This document shows, in pieces, positions 25,044 through 32,721 of a DNA stretch of 42,429 nt. The first letter of the stretch is position 1; every line of letters starts with the position of its first letter. The stretch spans positions 1-42,429 of the forward strand of contig NZ_BDAW01000086.1 in assembly GCF_001625085.1 (NCBI RefSeq). Reading direction: 5' to 3'. The stretch is from Nocardia acidivorans NBRC 108247. Its GTDB lineage: Bacteria > Actinomycetota > Actinomycetes > Mycobacteriales > Mycobacteriaceae. Below the pieces are notes generated by a model. It made no database searches. It was not told the origin of the DNA and saw nothing but the letters and a program-made list of their open reading frames with translations. Position numbers and translations under genes: made by a program.

Positions 25044-26603
25044 TCACTCGGGCAGACCCAGGCGGCGATAGCGCCGATGGCGGGCCGATCGCAGCGCGTC
25101 CAGCGGCTCGGCGGTGAGTTCGGCCAGCTCGGCGGCAATGGCCGCGACCATGCGCAGCGCGAAGTCCACGGGTTCGTCGGCGGCGTCCGGATATTCGGGG
25201 ACGATGCTGTCCACTATGCCGTTCGACTTCAGTTCGGTGGCGCGAATACCCTGTGTGGCAGCCATTCTCGGGGCGTACAGGGTGTCACGGTAGACGATGG
25301 CGCTCGCACCCTCGGGCGGCAGCGGGGCCAGCCAGCCGTTGGCGGCGCACAGCACCCGATCGGCGGGCAGCAGGGCGAGGGCGCCGCCCCCGCTGCCCTG
25401 ACCCAGCAGCACCGAGACCGTCGGGGTATCCAGGGTGACGAGATCGGCTATGCAGCGCGCGATTTCGGCCGCCAGACCCCGCTCCTCGGCCTCGCGGGAG
25501 AGCGATGCGCCGATGGTGTCGATCACCAGGACCAGCGGGACGCGCAGTTCGGCTGCCAGGTGCATGGCGCGGCGGGCCTCTCGCAACGCGGCCGGACCCA
25601 TCGTCTGCTCCGGCGACTGTCCCGCGCGGTCATGACCGAACAGTACGCAGGGCTGACCGCGCAGCCGGGACAGCGCGTGCACGACGGTGCGGTCCGCTTC
25701 GCCCTGTCCGGTGCCGGACAACGGAACTCGATCCGTGGCATGGCGCAGCAACTCCCGAATGCCGGGCCGGTCGCCACGCCGGGAGATGAGCACCGACTGC
25801 CAGGCGGGTATATCGTTCCCGACCTGGAGCGCCGGGCCGCGCAGTTCGTGCCCGGCCTGGAGGATCCCCACCCCATTGTCGAAATCGCGTGCGTCACCAG
25901 ACGATTCGGGCAGCGGCTGCGGATCGTCGCAGAGCACGTTCAAGGTTCGATGCGCGATCCGGCGAAACACCGACACGGGCACCACACCGTCGATTACCCC
26001 GTTGCGGTACAGATTTTCCGCGGTCTGCACCCCTTCCGGAAAGCTGCGCCCGTACAGTGCCCTGTAGACGCGCGGTCCCAGGAATCCGATCAGTGCGCCA
26101 GGTTCGGCGAATGTCATGTGCCCCAACGATCCCCACGAGGCGAAGACGCCACCCATGGTCGGATTGCGGAGATACACCAGATATGGAAACCCGGCGGACC
26201 GGTGCACCGCGATCGCACCCGCGATCTTCACCATCTGCGTGAAAGCCACTGTGCCCTCTTGCATTCGGGTGCCACCCGAGGTCGGCGAGGCGAGCAGCGG
26301 CAGGCCCAGTTCGGTCGCCCGCTCCACCGCGCACACAATGCGCTCGGCCGCCGCCACCCCGACAGACCCTGCGAGAAAAGAGAATTCACACGCGATCACG
26401 GCCACCCGCCGCCCACGCAGCAGCCCCACACCGGTCAGTACCGATTCATCGGTCCCCGACACCAGCTCGGCCGCGTCCAGCTCCGCCCGATACGCAGCGG
26501 AGGTCGCCACAGCGACCGGCGGTCGATCCCAGCTCTCGAAGGAACCGGGATCGAGCAATTCGCCGAGCAATTCGCGCGCCGAAGTCTTCACGCGCGCGAG
26601 CAT
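25044..26603 (-). CDS. accD3: Acyl-CoA carboxylase carboxyltransferase, fused beta-alpha type (AccD3)
   Basis: 519 residues joining AccD-like and AccA-like halves. The first half has DESVLTGVGLLRGRRVAVIA, SPTSGGTRMQEGTVAFTQM and GGVFASWGSLGHMTFAEPGA; the second has LLRHATDRVPLSG, LVLVIDTIGASLS, LLGQGSGGGALALLPADRVL and EGASAIVYRD. Layout and blocks match M. tuberculosis AccD3 (Rv0904c, recalled). The presumed reaction is transfer of carboxylate from biotin to acetyl-CoA or another acyl-CoA; no biotin-carrier subunit is nearby. ATG 26603 lacks a ribosome binding site; GTG 26591 is an alternative. A hairpin and a 95-bp repeat lie just upstream. Confidence 0.88.
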   Translation of the reverse strand: MLARVKTSARELLGELLDPGSFESWDRPPVAVATSAAYRAELDAAELVSGTDESVLTGVGLLRGRRVAVIACEFSFLAGSVGVAAAERIVCAVERATELGLPLLASPTSGGTRMQEGTVAFTQMVKIAGAIAVHRSAGFPYLVYLRNPTMGGVFASWGSLGHMTFAEPGALIGFLGPRVYRALYGRSFPEGVQTAENLYRNGVIDGVVPVSVFRRIAHRTLNVLCDDPQPLPESSGDARDFDNGVGILQAGHELRGPALQVGNDIPAWQSVLISRRGDRPGIRELLRHATDRVPLSGTGQGEADRTVVHALSRLRGQPCVLFGHDRAGQSPEQTMGPAALREARRAMHLAAELRVPLVLVIDTIGASLSREAEERGLAAEIARCIADLVTLDTPTVSVLLGQGSGGGALALLPADRVLCAANGWLAPLPPEGASAIVYRDTLYAPRMAATQGIRATELKSNGIVDSIVPEYPDAADEPVDFALRMVAAIAAELAELTAEPLDALRSARHRRYRRLGLPE

Positions 26604-26618
26604 AGCCGTGCCCAACTC

Positions 26619-26637
26619 GCGTCGCCTTCGGCGACGC
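26619..26637. repeat. Perfect 8-bp hairpin GCGTCGCC-TTC-GGCGACGC
   Basis: A perfect stem with a 3-nt loop lies between the 95-bp element and accD3. It could end cvn operon transcription or belong to the accD3 leader. Confidence 0.5.
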
Positions 26638-26732
26638 GGTTCGCGGCCCCTGAAGGCCCGAATCTTCCCTCCCTACGGGCGCTCCTGCGTCGCACCCTTC
26701 GGTCGGTCCAGATCCGAGCCGGGCCGCGAACT
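26638..26732 (-). repeat. 95-bp palindromic element, copy 2 (inverted)
   Basis: Read on the minus strand, it begins GTTCGCGGCC, contains TCTGGAC and GGGAGGGAAGA, and ends GGGCCGCGAACC; its ends are inverted repeats of each other. It matches copy 1 at 35341-35435 along its whole length. It touches the stop codon of cvnD. Confidence 0.7.
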
Positions 26733-27334
26733 CAGTAGCCCTGCACAACCTTGCGAAGTGCGTACTCCGTCACGGCGACCAGCGCCTGCTTCACCGGTTC
26801 CCGGCGACGAGCGTCCATCGACAGGATCGGGACATCGGCGGGCACCGCGAGGGCCTGACGAATGTCCTCCACCGGATACCGTGGGGCGTCATCGAATTCG
26901 TTGATCGCCACCAGGAAGGGTAGGTTCCGCGCCTCGAAGTAATCGACGGCGGCGAAACTGTCCTCCAGGCGGCGCGTGTCGACCAGAACCACCGCGCCGA
27001 TGGCGCCGCGGATCAGGTCGTCCCACATGAACCAGAAGCGGTACTGGCCGGGCGTGCCGAACAGGTACAGCACCAGATCATCGGCCAGACTGATACGGCC
27101 GAAGTCCATGGCCACCGTGGTGGTGGCCTTCGACGGGACGCCCGTGAGGGAGTCCACGCCGACACTGGCATTGGTCACCAGAGCTTCGGTGCGCAGCGGA
27201 ACAATCTCCGAGACGGCACCTACCAGGGTCGTCTTACCCACACCGAAGCCACCGGCCACCACGATCTTGGCCGACGTGGGCTTGCTGGTGCGCGTATCGA
27301 CCTGTGTCGTCGAATCAAATACGCCGGAGTCCAC
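26732..27334 (-). CDS. cvnD: Conservon GTPase CvnD
   Basis: 200 residues. The P-loop is VVAGGFGVGKTTLVGAV; further G-motifs are AMDFGRISL, LFGTPGQYRFWFMWD and AINEFDD (base recognition). This is the small Ras/MglA-like GTPase that closes actinobacterial conservons. In such systems it is thought to switch between bound and free forms downstream of CvnA, B and C. GTG 27334 is used; it overlaps the end of cvnC by 20 bp, which fits coupled translation. The stop codon abuts a 95-bp palindromic element. Confidence 0.93.
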   Translation of the reverse strand: MDSGVFDSTTQVDTRTSKPTSAKIVVAGGFGVGKTTLVGAVSEIVPLRTEALVTNASVGVDSLTGVPSKATTTVAMDFGRISLADDLVLYLFGTPGQYRFWFMWDDLIRGAIGAVVLVDTRRLEDSFAAVDYFEARNLPFLVAINEFDDAPRYPVEDIRQALAVPADVPILSMDARRREPVKQALVAVTEYALRKVVQGY

Positions 27335-27689
27335 TGAGAACCCTTTCGATCAGCTCGCGACGTTCATCGTCGCTGGAATCGTCTTTCAATGTCGCCGAAA
27401 CCCGTACATGGCCGGCTTCGATCAGATCAGCGACCAGCACCCGGGCAACCCCGATGGGGATGCCCAGGCGCGCGGCGACCTCGGCGACAGACGGCGATTC
27501 TCTGCACAACTCCACGATTGACGTCTCGATGTTGGTGAGTTCGAACTGCCGCTCGAGGGCGACCGGATGCGATGCGACGAGCGCCTCCAACGCCAATTCC
27601 ACCTTCGGCCGGGTACGACCGGCGGTCAGGGAATACGGGCGAACGAGGCTCGGCTCGGCGCTACCGACGCGTTCGTTGTCTATGTCCAT
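27315..27689 (-). CDS. cvnC: Conservon DUF742 protein CvnC
   Basis: 124 residues. SLVRPYSLTAGRTRP starts the conserved domain; the rest (TSIVELCRESPSVAEVAARLGIPIGVARVLVADLIEAGHV) is a winged-helix-like fold typical of DUF742. It is thought to help connect CvnB to the GTPase and might bind DNA (inference). ATG 27689 lies 7 nt after the cvnB stop codon. Confidence 0.92.
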   Translation of the reverse strand: MDIDNERVGSAEPSLVRPYSLTAGRTRPKVELALEALVASHPVALERQFELTNIETSIVELCRESPSVAEVAARLGIPIGVARVLVADLIEAGHVRVSATLKDDSSDDERRELIERVLSGLRRI

Positions 27690-27696
27690 CCCGCCA

Positions 27697-28110
27697 TCAG
27701 GAACCCATCGTGACGCGAGGTGTGGCCTGGACTGTCTGGCCCACTCGCTCGACCAACAACGCCATTTCGTATCCAACCTGGCCGATGTCGCACGAGGTAT
27801 TCGTGAGCACCGCGAGGTAGGAACCATCGCCGACGGCCATCAGGAGCAAGTAGCCGTGCTCCATCTCGACCACCGACTGCAAGACGGTGCCACCCTCGAA
27901 CAGGTTCGACACACCCACCGACAGGCTCGCGAGGCCCGCGGTCACAGCCGACAGCTGCTCGGCGCGATCCACGGGCAGCTGCGCGCTCGCGGCCATCAGT
28001 AGGCCATCGGCTGAAACTAGAACCGCATGCGCAACGCCCGGAACCTCATTGGCGAAATTCGAAACCAGCCAATCCAGCTGACGCTTCGTACCACCTAGAT
28101 CGGGGTTCAT
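27697..28110 (-). CDS. cvnB: Conservon roadblock/LC7 protein CvnB
   Basis: 137 residues of the roadblock/LC7 fold: LDWLVSNFANEVPGVAHAVLVSADGLLMAAS and LQSVVEMEHGYLLLMAVGDGSYLAVLTN. Such proteins dimerise and regulate small GTPases, here presumably CvnD. The ATG overlaps the cvnA stop as ATGA, with AAAGGAG 5 nt upstream, so translation is both coupled and independently supported. Confidence 0.94.
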   Translation of the reverse strand: MNPDLGGTKRQLDWLVSNFANEVPGVAHAVLVSADGLLMAASAQLPVDRAEQLSAVTAGLASLSVGVSNLFEGGTVLQSVVEMEHGYLLLMAVGDGSYLAVLTNTSCDIGQVGYEMALLVERVGQTVQATPRVTMGS

Positions 28111-31100
28111 CGGTCTCCTTTATCTCCGGTTAGGTTCATTTCTTTCATCGCGCGGCCATCCCGGACACCTTGCTGATGCCTGCTCAAACTCGACCTGATG
28201 GATTCTGGGTCGCGATGGGCCGCCTTGTCAGCGTTTCCGTTCACACCGCCCGGCACGAGTCGGTTACCCGGATCACGTTGCGGCAGACCCACGGCGGTGC
28301 GCCGCTGCGGTTCCGCCTCGACGGCACGTTGCGCGGCCTGCCAACCCTCATCACCCGGTGACTCGAAGGACGAGGCCACATGGGATCGTTCCGCACTCGG
28401 ATCGGACAGCCACGCCGACATCATCTCAGCGAAGATGGGCGTACCCGTCGACGGCTCGGACTCACCGGCGGGTTGCAACCGAGTCTGGAAGAACGAGGCC
28501 GCCTTCTGCGGATTGGGACGGAAGCTGTGCCGGCCGCGGTCCTTCGGATCACCCGAATCACCCTGCGGCAGACCAAGACCCGGCAACGGGGCCGGACGCT
28601 GCGGCAGACCCGCACCCGGATCACGCTGCGGCAGACCGTTGGGGCCACGCTGCGGCAGACCGGGGGCGCCCGCATCGTGCTGCGGCAAACCACCGTCACG
28701 CTGCGGCAGACCGGGGGCCGAATCCCGTTGCGGGAGACCACCGGGGCCCCGCTGCGGGAGACCACCGAACGCGGCCCCCGGCTGCGGTGCGCCATTGCCA
28801 CCGGGCGCACGACGCGGCAGGCCACCGGACTGATCGGCACCACCGCGCTGCGGCAGACCATTGCCGCCACCGCGCTGCGGCAGACCGTGCGAACCCGGCT
28901 CACGAGTCGGCAGACCACCGGCGGCGGAATCCCGCTGCGGCAGACCCGAATCGCGCTGCGGCAGGCCGTGCCGGCCGGTGTCTCGCTGCGGCAGACCGGT
29001 CGACGCCGAATCCGGGCCACCGCGCTGCCGCGGCAGACCACCCGACTGATCCCGCTGCGGCAGGCCACCTCCCAGCGCTTGACCACCCACGGCCGGATCC
29101 CGCTGCGGCAAACCGCCGAGAAGAGGATCCGCGCCGCCCACCCGCGGTTGCGGACGGTTCGTGGCACCCGAATCACGCTGCGGGAGACCGTTCGAGCCCG
29201 CATCCGCCGCGCCACCCGGCGCGCGCTGGGGCAAGCCACCGCCGGCCGGATCACGCTGTGTCAGACCACCCGAGAGCGGATCGGCGCCCGGACGCTGCGG
29301 CGGCCGGTTCGCGGGACCGGAATCCCGCTGCGCCGCTCCGCCTCCCAGCGCCTGACCACCCGAGGCGCTCTCACGCTGCGGGAGACCACCGAGGGCGGCG
29401 TCGTGCTGCGGACGGTTGGTCGGACCCGAATCCCGCTGCGGCAGTCCTCCCGCGGCCTCGCCGCGCTGCGGCAAACCATCACGCGACGGCGCGCCATTGG
29501 CACCCGGCTCACGAGTGGGCAGACCGCCCGGAGCCGAACGCTGCGGCGGCAGACCGACGCTGGGCTCACGACCCGGAGCGCCATTGGCGCCGGGCTGACG
29601 GGTGGGCAGGCCACCCGACGCCGAACCCTTGGCCGGATCCCGCTGCGGCAAACCACCGGAGGCGGAGCCGTTGGCAGCGTCCTGGCCACCGCGCTGCGGC
29701 AGACCGGTCGACGGATCACGCGGAGCCAGCCCGTCCGCTGGGCCTGCTCCCCGCCCCTGCTGCGGCGGAACCGGACCGCGCTGCGCCAGCCCGGAATCGC
29801 CCGGACCACCTGCAAGCCCGCCGGGTCCACCGAGCCCGGACTTGCCGGGACCACCCGGACCACCGTTACCCAGACCACCCGGTGCGCCCAGACCACCCGG
29901 TGCGCCGGGACCACCCGGTGCGCCGGGACCACCCGGACGCTGGGGCAGCCCGCCCGGTGCACCCGGACCGCCTTGGCGGCGAAGCATATTGGCGGCGAGA
30001 CCGCCGCCCGGCCGCGCCGGACCCTCGCCCGGCTGACGCTGCGGAAGATTCGCGCCCGGCTGCGCACCCGGCCCCAGGGGGCTGTTCGCACCGGGTTCGC
30101 GCTGGGGTAGGCCACCGGGTCTGTCCACCGACGGCGTGGCCACGGTGTGCTTGACGGTCGGACCGTTCACACCCGGCTGGCGCTGCGGCAGACCGCCACC
30201 GAGCCCACCACCATTGAGTCCGCCACCGCTGCCGGGCAGTCCCGGAACGGCGGTACCGGGCTGGCGCTGCGGCAGACCGGTCGAGGCAACGGCGGCGGCC
30301 GGAGCGGGCGCGCCGGGCGCTCCCGCCGGAATCGGCCCGCTCACACCGGGATCCACCGTGACCATGACATTGCCGGTCGCGGTGCGGGTGACCGCGCGCA
30401 TCTGCATGGAAGACGGCGCACCGGCCTGATTGCCCGCGCCCTGCTGCTGGGCCGGACCCGGCTGCTGCGGATTGCCCTGCGGCGGCACCGAAATGGCCCC
30501 GCCCGCCGCCACGATGAGCGGCTTGGGCACATGCACCGTCACGGTGACGCCGGGATCGCGAGCGGTATCGAAGGTCGGGCGCAGTCGCACGCTGAGGCCG
30601 TGGCGCTCGGCCAGGCGGCCCACCACGAACAGACCCATATGACGCGCGGTATCCGGGCCGACCTCGGCCGTGGACTCCAAACGCCGGTTGATCTCGGCCA
30701 TTTCGGCCGGGGGCATACCGATACCGCGGTCCGCGACCTCGATGAGCAGACCCTGATCGTGCGCCTGCGCGAAGGTGAACTTCACATCCGTTTCCGGCGG
30801 CGAGGCGCGCAGGGCGTTGTCGAGCAGCTCGGCGAACAGATGCGCCATATCGGACGCGGCCGGTTCGGTGAGCGAACCGCGCGGTGTCGCACCGAGCTTG
30901 ACGCGCTCGTAGTCCTCGACCTCGGAGATGGCGGCGCGCAGCACATCGGCGATCTCGACCGGAGCCGATTTGGTGCGACGCTGTTTGGTACCGGCCAGAA
31001 TCAGCAGGTTGTCGCCGTTACGGCGCATACGCGCGGCGAGATGGTCCAGGCGGAAGAGGTTTTCGAGCAGGCGCGGGTCCTTCTCGTCGTACTCCATCGC

Positions 31101-32384
31101 CTCGATGAGCGAGAGCTGATGATCGACAAGCGACTTCGAGCGCCGCGCCAGGGTCTCGAACATATCGTTGACCTGGGTACGCATGGCGGCCTGGTCGGCG
31201 GCCAGGCGCAGCGCCTGCCCGTGGATATCGTCGACGGCGCGAGCCAGCTGGCCGATTTCCTCATCGGTGTGCACCGGCATCGGCTCGAGCGGCACGTCTT
31301 CCGGATCGGCGCCCTCGCGCAGTTGCGAGACCTCCTGCGCCAGGTCGTATTCGGCGACTCGGAGCGCGGCCAGGCGCAGTCGGCGCAGCGGGACGATCAT
31401 CGCGCGCGCGATCAGCACGGCCAGCGCGAGCGCGCCGAGGATGGTGGCGATGACGATCACCGAGTAGCGGATGGCATCGGTGCGCGCGGTGCTCGCCAGC
31501 GTATCCACCCGGGACACAATGTCCTTGGTGGAGTTGTTCACGATCGTTTGGTACAGGTTGATGCTCTGCTCGAGCGAGTCCTTCAGCTCCGCGATCGGCA
31601 GGGAACCCGCACTCGCCTGCGCACCGGTGGTGAGCTGCAGACGGGTGTCGACCAGTCGGTTCAGATCCGCGATGCTGGCATCGCCGTCGGCGAAGCGGTG
31701 GCCGAGCACGGCGAGCATCTGCCGCTCGGTATTGGCGCTGACGGTGAAGTCACGCATGCCGTCCTTGGCATTGCCGCGTAGCGCCTCGGCGATACCGGCG
31801 ATCTCACCGACCATGATGGCGCGGGTATTGAGCGAATCGACCAGGCGCAGTTTGGACTGGTCGACATTCTTGTCGGCGACCGAGGCGACAATGCTCTCCA
31901 CGGTCCGGACGCTGTTACCGCGGATCTTCTCGGTGGCATTGGTGGCGTCGGCGACGGTTTTGGTCGGGTTCAGGCCATTGGCGCGAATGGCCTTGGCGCC
32001 CACGATCATCTCGTCCAGCGCGGCCCGCGCGGTCGGAATATCACTCAGCCGCGGTGCGGCCTTCTCGGCGAACTGAATCGCGGTGTCCAACTTGGCGAGC
32101 TCGGGATCCGAGGTCATGGACTGCGTCGGAGAGATCATGATGGCCTGGCCGGAAGCGACCTGACCGGCGGCGGCGCTCAGACCCGTGATCGCCGGAATGA
32201 CCCCGACGTGATCGACGGCGGTCGACTGCCGGCTCGCATCCGCGAACTCGGCCGAGATCCTGGAGGCGCCGAGCACGACAGCGACCAAAAGCGGGACGGC
32301 GAGGACCGCCGTCACCTTCCATCGCAGGTCCCAGTTGCTCAGCGCCCAGCGCTTATTGCTGCCGGACCTTGCGGGGTCACGCAT
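28107..32384 (-). CDS. cvnA: Conservon sensor kinase CvnA with very long LPQR-repeat tail
   Basis: 1425 residues from ATG 32384. One membrane helix (23-43), an extracytoplasmic helical sensor domain (45-305) and a second helix (308-330) are followed by a HAMP linker. A dimerisation region has LFRLDHLAARMRRNGDNLL (H448); the ATPase domain has HLFAELLDNALRAS (N box, 515-528) and DRGIGM (G1, 552-557), then MGLFVVGRLAERHG. From about residue 704 to 1280 the chain is Gly/Pro-rich with about 25 exact LPQR units plus variants (LPTR, LAQR, LTQR). The last 140 residues are an ordered module (FAEMMSAWLSDP, DEGWQAAQRAV, RHQQGVRDGRA) that I recall from other CvnA proteins. Members usually have 800-1000 residues, so the tail is long. 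GTG 32417 is an alternative start. Confidence 0.92.
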   Translation of the reverse strand: MRDPARSGSNKRWALSNWDLRWKVTAVLAVPLLVAVVLGASRISAEFADASRQSTAVDHVGVIPAITGLSAAAGQVASGQAIMISPTQSMTSDPELAKLDTAIQFAEKAAPRLSDIPTARAALDEMIVGAKAIRANGLNPTKTVADATNATEKIRGNSVRTVESIVASVADKNVDQSKLRLVDSLNTRAIMVGEIAGIAEALRGNAKDGMRDFTVSANTERQMLAVLGHRFADGDASIADLNRLVDTRLQLTTGAQASAGSLPIAELKDSLEQSINLYQTIVNNSTKDIVSRVDTLASTARTDAIRYSVIVIATILGALALAVLIARAMIVPLRRLRLAALRVAEYDLAQEVSQLREGADPEDVPLEPMPVHTDEEIGQLARAVDDIHGQALRLAADQAAMRTQVNDMFETLARRSKSLVDHQLSLIEAMEYDEKDPRLLENLFRLDHLAARMRRNGDNLLILAGTKQRRTKSAPVEIADVLRAAISEVEDYERVKLGATPRGSLTEPAASDMAHLFAELLDNALRASPPETDVKFTFAQAHDQGLLIEVADRGIGMPPAEMAEINRRLESTAEVGPDTARHMGLFVVGRLAERHGLSVRLRPTFDTARDPGVTVTVHVPKPLIVAAGGAISVPPQGNPQQPGPAQQQGAGNQAGAPSSMQMRAVTRTATGNVMVTVDPGVSGPIPAGAPGAPAPAAAVASTGLPQRQPGTAVPGLPGSGGGLNGGGLGGGLPQRQPGVNGPTVKHTVATPSVDRPGGLPQREPGANSPLGPGAQPGANLPQRQPGEGPARPGGGLAANMLRRQGGPGAPGGLPQRPGGPGAPGGPGAPGGLGAPGGLGNGGPGGPGKSGLGGPGGLAGGPGDSGLAQRGPVPPQQGRGAGPADGLAPRDPSTGLPQRGGQDAANGSASGGLPQRDPAKGSASGGLPTRQPGANGAPGREPSVGLPPQRSAPGGLPTREPGANGAPSRDGLPQRGEAAGGLPQRDSGPTNRPQHDAALGGLPQRESASGGQALGGGAAQRDSGPANRPPQRPGADPLSGGLTQRDPAGGGLPQRAPGGAADAGSNGLPQRDSGATNRPQPRVGGADPLLGGLPQRDPAVGGQALGGGLPQRDQSGGLPRQRGGPDSASTGLPQRDTGRHGLPQRDSGLPQRDSAAGGLPTREPGSHGLPQRGGGNGLPQRGGADQSGGLPRRAPGGNGAPQPGAAFGGLPQRGPGGLPQRDSAPGLPQRDGGLPQHDAGAPGLPQRGPNGLPQRDPGAGLPQRPAPLPGLGLPQGDSGDPKDRGRHSFRPNPQKAASFFQTRLQPAGESEPSTGTPIFAEMMSAWLSDPSAERSHVASSFESPGDEGWQAAQRAVEAEPQRRTAVGLPQRDPGNRLVPGGVNGNADKAAHRDPESIRSSLSRHQQGVRDGRAMKEMNLTGDKGDR
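28560..30275 (-). repeat. LPQR-repeat region inside cvnA
   Basis: The forward-strand word GCTGCGGCAGACC and close variants recur every 20-100 bp, encoding LPQR followed by xxG. The motif is kept at protein level while spacers (DSG, DPA, QPG, GGQD) vary in length and sequence, so it is selected as coding repeat, not only copied DNA. Confidence 0.85.
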
Positions 32385-32391
32385 CTCCCAC

Positions 32392-32424
32392 TCACTTTCC
32401 AAACTGGCCCAAGCCACGCGCCAT
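32392..32424 (-). CDS. Upstream leader peptide before cvnA (10 codons)
   Basis: On the minus strand GGAGG, 7 nt spacing, then ATG encodes MARGLGQFGK and stops with TGA only 7 nt before the cvnA ATG at 32384. The ribosome binding site here is better than that of cvnA. It could couple or attenuate cvnA translation. Its small size leaves real doubt. Confidence 0.4.
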   Translation of the reverse strand: MARGLGQFGK

Positions 32425-32529
32425 CGGCGAGCCTCCGCGATCGCACGCTGGGCTCGACAGACGGAACTGGCCGAGAACTGCGGCTGGCCGAGAAATTGCG
32501 TCCATGACGGCCGAAATATGTGACATGCG

Positions 32530-32535
32530 ATTCTA
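32530..32535 (-). promoter_or_regulatory. -10 hexamer TAGAAT for the cvn operon
   Basis: On the minus strand TAGAAT is preceded 18 bp earlier by TCACAC as a weak -35. Transcription would start about 140 nt before cvnA, giving a leader that contains the 10-codon peptide. Confidence 0.4.
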
Positions 32536-32721
32536 ACGGATCAATAACTTCTTGTGTGACCTCTTGGCAACCACCGGTCTCTGACCAGCCGTTTGCAGGC
32601 AAAATCAAAGGTCGCGGCGTCCGCCCGGACGTCGCGTGAAGTCTGCCACAATCAGGCTGATCTATCGAGGCGGGCATCCATGCCCTTCACATGCGCGCTG
32701 CGGAGCTAGGGAGTCACCGGG

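Noticed and set aside
28358..30154. Very long open frames on the plus strand opposite the cvnA repeat region
   Set aside because: They are rich in Arg, Pro and His and mirror the repeated CTGCCGCAGCG codons of cvnA; no conserved domain is visible, so they are by-products of the repeats.
28560..30275. CRISPR-like regular repeats
   Set aside because: Spacing is irregular, units are short, and the repeats are in frame with a long protein.
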